Of a stretch of DNA of 64,000 nt, positions 33,502-45,500 are shown piece by piece (position 1 is the first letter of the stretch; each line of letters starts with the position of its first letter). Below the pieces are notes generated by a model. The model did no database searches. It was not told where the DNA came from and saw only the letters and a list, made by a program, of their open reading frames with translations. The stretch covers positions 1,877,452 to 1,941,451 of the forward strand of contig OZ007513.1 of the NCBI GenBank assembly GCA_963931865.1, in the 5' to 3' direction. This DNA is from Axinella damicornis (lineage: Eukaryota; Porifera; Demospongiae; Axinellida; Axinellidae). Both the position numbers and the translations under genes were made by a program.

Positions 33502-36500
33502 CTAGTACATGGAAAGCAGTATCATTAAATTTTGTGTGTGTGTATGCGTGTGCGTGTGTGCGTGTGTTGTGCGTGCATGTGTGTGTGCGTGTGTGTGCAC
33601 TATGTATGGGGGATGTACATGTAGTGTGTATGTGTGTGTGTGTGTGTGCACGTGTGCGTGCGTGTGTGTGCGTGTGCATGTGTGTGTGTGCGTGTGTGTG
33701 CACTATGTATGGGGATGTACATGTATGTGTGTGTGTGTGTGTTGTGTGTGTGTGTGTATGTGCATGTGTGCTGGTGTGTGTGTGTGCGTGTGTGTGTGTG
33801 TGTGGGTGCGGGTGTGTGAGTACTGTGAACTTGCGCACCTCCTTGGCCCACTGACCCCAATCCTGGTGTATGAGATCATCCAGGGTGAGTTCCTCGCTTG
33901 TGTAAGAGCCAAAACCCTCACTCTCCACAGAGCTGCATGTTTGGTGGCCATAGTTAGCCCCAACTGGATTGGGTGGGTCGGACGGCCAACGCTGTCCGAG
34001 GTTGGTATCCGACTTGGTGAGTGTACTGATAGAGGATGAATCACTCAGGGGTGAACTTGGTCTGGGCAGAGTGTTTCTCCCCTCGCTGTGGGTGGACGAG
34101 GAGTGCGGCATACAGGTAGTCTGTGGGGTTAGAGTCACAGTACTATTGCAGTCCGCCACAGAGTATGTCCAACGTGGTTCAACTGTGCTCTGTACAGAAT
34201 CGGACACTCCCTGGGTGGTGCCATGACCGGACCTAGCCACATTCGGCAGCGGTGTCAATTGAGCACTTTGAGACTTTATGAACCCCGCCCCTTGGATGTC
34301 CGACGTTAGGGCATCCAGGTCCCCCATACTGAGAGGCCTGGTGTTTGGAGCAGTGGGCGAGAGGTGAGACTTTGTTCTTCGCAAGGTACTAAAGGGGTTC
34401 TTTCTCCAAAGGGTCTCCATGTATGTACTTCTTCTCTGTAGAGTCGGACTGTTACCTGAAGCAATGCAGAACAGATGTCAGGGATGACACATGAAGCAGA
34501 TTGTGGTATGATACCATATCAGTGGCATAGTAAATAGATTACAATGTTTTTGTTTTGAGGGCAAATTGCTAACTGAATTATTATAATGTGCTCTGAGGAA
34601 ACTGCAATTCAATAATAATAATGTGGTGTACCACTTACCAGCACTGACAGTCACTCTTGCATCCAATTGAGACACATGCAGCCATTGCTTCTCTGGCCCC
34701 CCCGCCCCATGCATGCCATATCCGTTCCCCGGTGAAGCGCTCTTCTCTCTCTGGACCTTCGTCAACTGTCTCTTGTTCTCCTGGTACATACTCATCGCCT
34801 TCTTCAGCCCACCGGAAGGCTTGCGGTTATGCATGGCACCCGCAACAATCTTGCCCGGGCTCACGGACAGCTTTGAAGTTGGTGCAGGGGCAGCAGACTG
34901 TGCTCTGGTGAGGGAGGGAGGTGCTGTGGAATGCCTTCCATTACTGCTCAAAGTAGTGGCACCGTCTGTGTCATCATGGCTTGGGTTTGGTGATCGATGA
35001 ACTTGAGTGCCCGGATGAACTTGAGTGCTCGGTTCTTTTTTCACACTTGGGGAAGCTTGACCAGCTGCAGTTCGAGTATCTACAGACGTACTGGGACTTC
35101 CGGCAAAATGCATAGACCCTCTTTTGACAAGTTTAATGTTTTCAGGGCTTCTTTTCGGTGGAGGTTTATTGTAGTCGGTGCCACTAACTTGTGCTTCAGT
35201 TTCGGATGTCAGCGTAAAAGATAGAGGCCTTCCTGCATCAGAAGACTGTAGTCGGTTGAGTTTCCCTCGTGTCGGCAGTGTCTGGGACCGGTAGTCCGTG
35301 AAAGACGGAGGGTGCAGGGAGAGCGGTTGGAAGGCTGCAAGGAACAAAACGATTTAACCACCATGGTACGTACAATGAGGAGGACATTTGACAGCGAGAC
35401 TCCACACGGGAATGATATTTTGACTTCAGAAGAGGACACTACATTCTCATTCATACTAACAGTTTTATCAATAAGATTCTCAAGACAATTATGCATGGGC
35501 GTCCTTGAAATATTATGCAAGGTTGTATCAGAGTGGACCACTTCATAGTAAACAATATTTCAATCTCCTGTTTCATTAGCCACAACAACCTCCCACTGGT
35601 TAAAAATACGCACACATCATTTGACAAGAGATATATATATCAAATAAAGTTAGTGTGGATGCACCAACATTTATGAATCACTGTAGACTAGCTGAGACGC
35701 TGCTACCATGCTGCCTTCTTGTCTTAGAAGGTCAGCATGTAGCATTAGCCAATTAATGAAATAACCGACCTATATTAGTACATGAAGCAGTATGCTGTAG
35801 GCTTGTGTTTCTATGACTTCATAATCCCACGCAGTCTGTCACAATATTCTCATGTTTCAAGAAAGTCTCTCCGCCTAAATGTTCTCTGATTGGCACAGAA
35901 ATTGGACGACTGAGCATCCTCCATTCATGATTTGGAACTGAATACAGCAATATAAATAATGAATAGGTTTTCCTTTGAATAGCCATTCTTTAAATTGGCA
36001 GAAATTACTGCTATGAACTAATGAATTAGCTTCTTGTGCACATAACTACCTCGGTATACTCTATATTTTCATTCATTTTCAAATAAAATGCCTAGTGATG
36101 ACATCATCCTGTGTCATTATCAGTGATGACAGCATCATGTGTCATTATCAGTGATGACATCATCATGCATCATTGCCAAGTGATGTCTACATCACTATGT
36201 GTGTGCAGTACTCACCCTCTTTACTCTTCTTGGCAAGTGGCGATGATTCCTTGTATGCTACAGTATGTTTGATCCTTTGAGGGAGGGTGGCCCTGCTAGC
36301 TTGTCTGTCTGAGCCCTCCACTTGTTCCACGGAGGAGGAAAGAGTAGGTGTAAAGTTGTTCCTTGACACGGTTGCTGATCTCGGGGACTCTTCGGATCGA
36401 CTCGGCGTATCTCTTATGACGATATCATTGGATGGCTTCAGTGGAGGTGACGCAGAGCCTCTATCCGAGAGAGATTGTTTTGGAGTTCGAATATCGAGGA

Positions 36501-39500
36501 GAGGAGAGAGTTCTGAATCGGAGGGCGGATCACCACCATCTTGACTTGGATCCTTCTGCATAGTAGGAGCTTTGTGCTGCCTTTGGGAAGCAGGCGATTT
36601 CTGATAGTTGGCAGGTTGCGAGTTCGGCATGCTTCTTCTCGAACGTGGACTACTGTCACCTATCAGAGATTCCCTAACATTTGCGATTCCCGATTTTGGG
36701 TCTTCATGCCTGTACGACGGCAGGTTATTACCTGCAAATGTGTTCCTACGTGAAACTACTCTCCTGCCACCTTTAGCTTTACTTACTTGCTCGCGTAATC
36801 TAACCCTCTCCTTGCCTTCATTCACATTCATAGACAATCTGTCATCAACGGATGGTGGTGAAGTCATGTTCAAAGCAATAGGCTTCGATGAAGTCGATCT
36901 CTGAGCAGCAGCATTCGATGATCTTCCTCCCTTCCCATTGTGCAGTGCAGTTGTTGGCCCAGAAGTGACACCAGCACCACCAGAAATGTCACTCCCAAAG
37001 CCTAGCAGCCTCGGTCTGGGCCTCTGCTTCGAAGCAGATTTTGACGACACCGGACTAACGACCCTCCTGCTACCCTCTCCTTTACTCTGGCCGGAACCTC
37101 GTACTCTCTTAGTCCTCAGTACATTGCTCCTACCTGGCTCCGAACTGCTAGGTGCTGAACCATTTTCACCAAGGGGCGACAGTCTAGATTCACCCTCATT
37201 ATTCTGCTCTCCGGGGACCGGATTTGAGTGACCTTCTGAGATTGTTTCTCTGACCTTGTGACCCGTTGGTGGTGAGCAAACTGGAGCAGTGATCTCAGAG
37301 CACGATTCACAGTTAGATTCCTGCTCTGTAAAGGAGCGTACCGACTGCTGACTATCATTCATTGACTGGGAATACGATTGCGGTCTGAGTCTGATGTTCG
37401 AACTGCGAGAGAGGCTGTTGCTTCTAGCTCTATATGTAATAACTCCTAGGCCATCCTCCGTGCTCGAGTCAGGCTGGCTGGACCCACTACCGCTAGTACT
37501 ACCACTGCCACCACCACTGCTGATTGGATTACGTGTGGTGTTTTTATTTGGTTCGATTTCTTCAGAGGGAGACGGGAGAGCGTTTCTAGTGGGTGTGGGT
37601 GGCAGGGGTAGTTGGTGCATACTCCAGGGTCTCTTTTTCCGTCTGAAGTTATGGAATTTCATGGCTGGTGACTGTGCATGAGTATATATATTGTGTGGGT
37701 GGAAGGGGAGGGAAGGGGAGGGGAGGGGAGGGGAGGGGAGGGGAGGGGAGGGGAGGGGAGGGAAGGGGATCGGTTGGGATGGGAGGGAGGGGGGAGAGAG
37801 GGGAGGGTAAGGAAGTGGGGGGAAAGGAGGGGAGGGGAGGGGAGGGGAGGGGAGGGGATCGGTTGGGATGGGAGGGAGGGGGGAGAGAGGGGAGGGTAAG
37901 GAAGTGGGGGGAAATGGAGGGGGAATGGGGGAGAGAAGAAAGTAAGTAAACAAGGAAATGCCTGCAAGACATAGGCTCAGATTTCAGACTCTTACAAACA
38001 ATGTAGCTGTATACACTACACTAGTGTGTGTACAAACCACAGGTAGGAGGAAGAATGGGGTTTCTTGAAGTAGGTTAACCTCCATTAGGGAGGTACACCA
38101 CAGCTAGGGATCAAAAGATGACAGCATCCCCTTTCACTTATGCATGAATCCAACCCTTGTGTGTGATCCCAAATAGAGAAGGTACATGTATATATACCCT
38201 GAGGTTTATTAGGCTGACTTACAACAGGGTTCTCCCCACTTTGTTGGCTCCCGCCATTCTCCTCGCTAGGTAGGTCTCCCTCAACGCACACTCCATTCTC
38301 CAGCGCTGCAACCTCAGCAAATAAGGACTGTGCACTCGGCTTCATGGACGAAGGTGACTGAGATCCCTCGGAATGATCGGAGTCAGACCGGCTCCTACAG
38401 TTCAAAGCATGCCTGAAGCTGGGGCTGCCTGATCGCTTACCGAGATCTAGAGTCTGTGAACGCTTTCTGAACTCAGGAGTCATCGCTGGAGATTGAGACG
38501 GAGAACAAAATGAATCGAAGTCATCCATGCATTGGTCAAGCACCGGAGACTTGTTCTTCTTCCTGAAGGACCTCCGGAAGGCAGAAAGTTTTTCTTTAAT
38601 CTTTGACTGCATCAGCTGCGGAGATTGAGGATTCTCAAGCAGGGAACTGCTTGATTTGAGCTTTTGATCAGATTTCGAGCGTTTTAGCATCCTTCCAGAC
38701 CTGGGACTAACATCTCCATTAGCAACAATGACTTCTGAATCACAACTACTTGTGCTACTCAGCCACTTTGACAAAAATTTGATTGTAACTAGAACCTCTC
38801 CCCTTAGTTTTGTGTTGGTCTTTCCGGGTTTTGCTCCGAGTTTGTACCAGTGAGTGACAGGCTTTGAGCTGATGGTGAAGCCCCGGAGAGGGACGGCTAA
38901 GCAGCCAATAAAGTTGTCACTGACTCTTCCCTTCTGTCGCACGATGAGTTGTACTGTGGTGTCGAGGCTCATCAGAGGGCTGGGGGGAGGAGAGGGGAGA
39001 GGAAACGTTTCATGAACAGTCTCAAATCATTGCATGTCTTTTCATCATCAGAAACACACCTAAAATAGGCGTACTTGAAATGCTATTGTCAGTGGGAGAT
39101 GTCACAGGAATGATTGGTGGACAGATACACTGTACACAATATACACTAATAACTCCACACAGTGGGGTATGGGTAGTCCTCAGTTGCGGCTGTGAGGTGA
39201 AAGCTCCCCTCAACAATATCTATGTACCAGCATGGAAGGATATTGCATGCTGACCTGACAATGGGCCTAACATTAATTCCACACATGGTAATACTACTAT
39301 TACGCTTATACTCATGCACTAGGTAAGCACTTCAATGTAATTACCCTATCTGATCTCTGATCTGTGCATACCCACCCAGTCTCGTTCCCAGACCGGTCTG
39401 GGAACGAGAGTAGGTCCCACCATGTACAGTGGAACGTCAGTCAGTCAGACGTCAGTGACATTGAACCTATGAAGCGTACTAAGACAACTAAAGGAGGTGG

Positions 39501-42500
39501 TTTGCTGCCTACATCTCCTATCATAACGAAAACAAGGAAGATAAAGGTACTTATCACTACTATATCAGTGGTTGAGTACTAGTGGCAAAGGTCGGCGGCA
39601 TGAATCACAAACAGGAAGGTGCACCATCATCCAGAAGATCAATGTAAACACTGAACAATCGCAGATCACATTCCTCGTGATGTCATCAGTGGATTCAGTG
39701 CTTGCTAATAGAGAAAACTTGCTGGATATTATTGCAGTATATATACTTCAGGCAAGGCCCAATCCTACTTACGGGATTAACCTGTTTGTTTGAACCAAGC
39801 AAACATGACAGTGGCATCTCAAGCTCTAATGGAGTTGCTCCTTCGTCATGTAGAATGCATGTTCAGAGAGTTTCAAGCCTCAAGGGCAAAGTAATGTTCC
39901 GTTGTAAGATTCACTGATGGCACAACAAACATACATCCACTGGTTAGCAACTGCAGTTTGTGCACAACCAGGTAATCTACAGAAGTTCGTGGGAAGGCAT
40001 CACATGTAGCAAAGTGCAAAGGTCAAGCCGCAATGCACACTAAACAGTCTTCTGTTTTCGTTAGCGATTACAATGTGTTTAGATTGAGTTGTCAAATATG
40101 GCAAAAAATCTTCAGAATTACAATACACAGGTATGTGTAACCTGGTTTCATTCGCACTAGTCACATGTCCCGTTATACTGGAACACAGTTTCGTGGTATT
40201 CGCAGAACATAGTAATCACAGTTTTAAATCAGACAACAAAATTGTGTTCCATGAAGGAATGTGCCCCCCCCCCCCCCCCCCCCCCCCCAACAAAATAATT
40301 TACACTACATGGGTTTTACACTACATGGGTTAGGACAGGTAGGTGCTTAAGAGAAGCTACAGGATCAATGAGGCCGCTAGCGAAGGATGTTCCACCACTT
40401 GTGCAATATGGAAGTGAGCCGGGTGGTAAAACAGAGCAGTGAAAGGCAGCTGCCGGCCAATACCACTCCAAGAAACAGACTTGTCCCGCTAAGACCAAGA
40501 CAGTGCAGTAGAGCACAGAATAGCCCAATGACTGAGAGTGCCTGCCTGAACCATTAATCTGCGACACTTCTGTGCACAGCGTATGCAGTGCATAATTAGC
40601 AATCATCGCACAACTACGAACATGGTTACACTTACTCAACTGGCAGTCTTGGCAGTACACACTACACGCAAACGAGAGTACGAAACGTAACTGCTCTAAT
40701 AAGTGACAGTACGACTTTAACTTGCTCAAAGCGGTAATCTTGGCACAAGGCACTGGGAGGGTCCAGATTACCATATTAGGGTGCATGCACACACAACAAC
40801 TGTTCTGGGACACAACATTATCCCGTGGACGCCAATACGTATCCCTTGTCTCTCACCCTACTTCAGACCCACCCAAACATCTGTGCCAACTTCACCACTG
40901 TAAGTGACGAACATCGGGTGCTTTTGAACGGGGAAAACCCTCCAATCAAATGACAGTTTGTCAGTCATTGCTGTACCATTCAGAACTCTTTGTCATATGG
41001 ATAGCTATAATAATAACGTATACCGTTATACGTCAATCGTGGTACACCATTACAAAATCCCACTATACCAATCCTGCTATAACATTAATTACATCAATCC
41101 TGCTATAACACGAGGGGCAACCGCACTCCTGGTAGCCGCGTTGCAACCTCGACGATAGCGCATAGGTATTGCAACACATTCCAATTAACGCACATGCCAC
41201 GTGAGGACCATGAGCGCTCGCGTCGCGTCGATCGATTGAGCTGAGTCAGCAATGGCGCCCAAGGAGATCGAGAAGACAAGAAACTTGTTATACAGCGCTC
41301 ACAACTTCGCCAGCACGGTGAGTTTTGGCATGTAAGCGTCAGTGAACGGCAGAAACTTCGAATCCCACTATACCAATCCTGCTATAACATTAATTACATC
41401 AATCCTGCTATAACATTATAATCACGTCAATCCTGCTATACCATTATGTCAACACTAAGTATAGCCATTGGCTACATATGATTAAAACGCAATGCCACAA
41501 GCAGTTTTAATAGAGAATACGTCCAGGTGCATGCACGTGCGCCTGAGGTCCAGACAGATAATGCGCGCCAGAGGAGCTAATAGTGGGTGTGAGTGTAGAC
41601 ACATCACGTAGGGTGTGCTTATAAACAACACACAGAAGACGGGGGAACAAATACACATGCTTGAGAACAGTGAGATCCCCACCTACCCACTTGAAATCCT
41701 CCACCTTCAAAGTGGACAGCTGATACCCACTTTGCTGCTATCAAAACACAGCAGTCACGAGACAATTAATGTAGGACTTAGTAAAGTCATCATCAGATTA
41801 TCTAGTACAAAATGGGGTGAGCCACTGAACCTACATGTACGTGGCACACAAAAGGTGACCCAAGTTGCTCATTTGATTATGAACTAATAAAGGTGAGGGA
41901 AGTAATAGAGGCCAAAAAGCATCATTTAATGATATTCATGAGGGCTTCAGTGACAGTGACAGTCTTTGCAGGACCATTAATGTCATCCTAAAATCCAAGA
42001 ATGGTGACAGTGACAGTCTTTGCAGGACCATTAATGTCATCCTAAAATCCAAGAATGGTGTCAACATTTTATAGTCAGTGCAGGTTTAACAGAAGCATAG
42101 GGTCCAGTTCAGATTCAGTCTGCTATTGCTACCCCTGAGTTACCATAGTCGCGCGTTATTAGGCTCATGCGCCTATAACTCCACAGGAAGGAAATATGCA
42201 CCTATAAGCGAGATGCGCCTAATAACAAATGACATTCCTCAAATAGGAAGTGCGCTTCAGTTTGAATTATAATCTTTTTCCACTCCGTAGGATCGAAAAT
42301 GGAAGAAGACTGCAGCGCTTAACAGTGAGTACCTGGGACGAGAGTTGAACCTGCGCCAAACAGTGAATATGCGCCTATAAGTGAGCTGCGCCTAGTAACG
42401 CACAGTTACAGTATTGCCCTCTGATTTCAGCACTCACATCTGCCATAAGCAGTGTCTCCGTTGTCCTTTCTAGTTCTGTCAGCGGCTCGTTCACGAAATA

Positions 42501-45500
42501 TTGCACCTGGCAGATATACACGTGTTGATACGGACAACAAACAGACAAACAAGACGGACAGTTTGTAAATACAACTTCACAAAGATGATTGGTACACACA
42601 AAACGCAAATTGCTGTTACACAAACATGACCATGTGTTCACAACAAGAGCTCTCGCTGTTAGTGTGCTGCGCTGGTTTGGTACCTCGATCACTGGCCCTG
42701 AAAGCTGACGGCCTAACTATACAGTCCTGTCTGGTTTACTAACCAGGCGGAGTTCGTGAACAGTTCTGGTATTTGAGTGTGTGACGTAGGTAGGCAGTGC
42801 TAAGTGAGTGAGGCCAGCTCTGTGTATTCAGCTCTAGCTGTACACTCCTGGCAACACCGTCCCACTTCATTGACTGCCTGCACACTGGCTTGTGTTTATA
42901 CTCTGCCAGGTATCTTGGGATAGGAATGAGATACGAGGCTGGGATTTGTACCACTGTGATCAGCGTGAATGGAGCATTCCAATGATGTCCATTTTGCTGT
43001 AGGTTGAATTTTGACCCAAAATCGTCAAAAACCATGGATTATAGCCTTTGGTCGAGTGCAGTTTTCGGCAAAAATGTGACCAATATTAAAAGTCACTTTT
43101 AGGACATCAGTTGAGGGTTCTTTTCATGCTGATCACAATGGTGCAAATCCCAGCTTCGTATCTCATTCCTATCCCAAGTTACCTGACATAGTACTTAGCT
43201 GGCTACTCCGTATATTTATCCATTGTCTACAGAAATGGGTGAGTTAAGTACTATGCTAGGTATCTTGGGCTAGGAATGAGATACGAAGCTGGGATTTGCA
43301 CCATTGTGATCAGCATGAATGGAGCTTTCAAATGATGTCAGTTTTGCTGTACGTTGAATTTTGACCCAAAATCATGAAAAACCATGGATTATAGCCTTTG
43401 GTCGAGTGCGATTTTTGGCAAAAATGCGACCGAAATGAAAAATCATTTTAATGACATCATTTGAAAGCTCTTTCTATGCTGACCACAATGGTACAATCCC
43501 CAGCTTCATATCTCATTCACATACCCATATCTAGTGCAAAGTTCTCTTCCAAGTCTATTCCCAATACATTGCAATAATTGGTTTATTCAACTTCATTGGT
43601 CCATTTTTGGCAAAAATGGCACATCAGCGACCTTATAGAATGGGAGTGCTGTTTCTGCCAATTCAATTGGCATGTCAAATTGTGCCATATTTGGTAGAAA
43701 ATGGTTTCCAAAATGTGCCAATTTTAGCACAAAAAATACCTCATTAATTAATGTGCCTGTGTGTGTATCTGTGCTGCTTGTGATTGCCATAGGGATGTGG
43801 GTTGCAACACGATACTGTCTGAAGGAGGCGGGGTGCCGGGCTGGTTGACCGGAGGGGCGTTGTTGGACTTTTCCGTCAGTAGACACTGCCAGGGTGGGGT
43901 CCGGCAATTAATATTATTTGCTCACCTGGAACAGCCACTCAAAAAAAACACAACATTCTGACAAGTAACTCATACTCAACTACGTAGGTAGGTACCAAAA
44001 CTGTTAGCCAATTAGATCACCTGCCAATATCTGCACACTCAACGTAAGCACACACAAAGGAAGTCGAGGAGTCAAAATGTCTGTGTGGCCATGATACAGT
44101 ACGCACACCTGTGCAGCCAGCTGTACGCCAGCTGGACAGCACGGGTGATCCCCAAAGTCACAACAAGCAGCCTCTCTACACACTGGACATCCAGCTACTA
44201 CATGCGTGAAGCAATAGACACAAGGCTATGCTACCACAGAGCTGCAGTCACCATCCTGGCTGGCATGGGAGAATGACAAGGCAGCTGCTGGCCTTGTTCC
44301 CAGGCCTTTCTTCCTAACGGCCTGGGAACGAGGCCAGCAGCTAATGGCATGCCAGGGTATTCCATTACGGGCCAGCAATATGACCACCTGGTTCCATGAG
44401 CTGCAGCCGCTTAGATTTCTTTCCTCCTTCTCCCTCTCTCCTCTCTTCCCTCCTCCTCCCTCCCACTCCCTCTCTCCTCCCTCCTCTCCTCCCTCCCACT
44501 CCCTCTCTCCTCCCTCCTCTCCTCCCTCCCTACTGTACACAGTCAGATCCTACACCTCATATATAGCAGTGCTTGTACACATGTCACATGTACACCTCGT
44601 TTGTACAAAGAATGCAGTACTTCTCTTACTCCATGGCAACACACCCACACACACTCATGGGCCAGCTGTCCACTCTGGAAGACCTATGACTGCAGTAACA
44701 ACTCCAGACTTGGTGGCACACCATCACTAGGTCCACTACCCAGAAGGTCACAACACTACCACCACAGGCAATGACATCATACTACACTTGTGGTATACGG
44801 TAGGAAATAAAATAAACAATGTTTGAGCAATCAGGGAAGGTTCACAAAGATTCTGAAAATGCCATTCCATGCAGCCAAGAGGTGAGAGAAAGGCTCCAGG
44901 CTTTGCTCTGAAAGGTGAGTTGGCCCTACCTATACTGGCTGCGAGTGAGGGGGCCACTAAGTGTGTTCTTGGGGCGAGCCGTAAACCAGCCACCCAGTTG
45001 ATGGACGCAAGTAGAGTCTGAAGCATCCACAAGCATGAGCTGAGGATGCTGGTCTGTCTTGAAGTGGTCTACCCATCGAACCAGCATCCCAACCGGTACA
45101 TGTCTGTAAACATACATGTACCCTGGAGGAGTACAGAGACCTGCTCAGCTAGCCTAAACTGTTCAAGGAATTCCACACAGTAAGTAACACAATAATGCCA
45201 CCATGTCAGCTAGCTAGATGATGTTCCCTTCGACCTTGGGGACGAGTCCCCTTGCCGCCGTGGTATTGCAACCAGGTCGGTAACGTAGTCTGGTGCAGCG
45301 CATGGAGAACATACTAGCCTCATTTCCAGGCTCGAGGATAGGAAGCCGCCTCTGCAAAGGTGGGAGTCCCTGGAGACTTCATAAGGTACTGGTACTTAAG
45401 CAACTGCACATAGTTGAATCTGAAGCCAGCCAATATTGACAGACACATTCAGAGATACCTCACAAACGTTGCAACACTCGGGCCTCTGTTTGCTAGACTC

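Noticed and set aside
33452..33838. His/Thr-rich extension of the Rab11-FIP exon 7 frame, and Cys/Val ORFs on the other strand
   Set aside because: Produced by the (GT)n repeat. The real exon stops at 33839, and the next exon carries the Rab-binding domain in phase.
37672..37953. Pro/Ser/Leu-rich N-terminal extension of the exon 5 ORF
   Set aside because: It is translation of the (CCCCT)n tract in the intron; the phase-0 acceptor at 37672-37673 gives a consistent model without it.
42434..42510. Minus-strand exon-like stretch QYFVNEPLTELERTTETLLM with splice-like ends
   Set aside because: Its phase (0-0) cannot fit between Rab11-FIP exons 3 and 4, and no partner exons were found.
44926..45117. 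Minus-strand ORF VGMLVRWVDHFKTDQHPQLM
   Set aside because: Looks protein-like, but no family recognised, and flanking splice phases do not fit the Rab11-FIP gene or each other.
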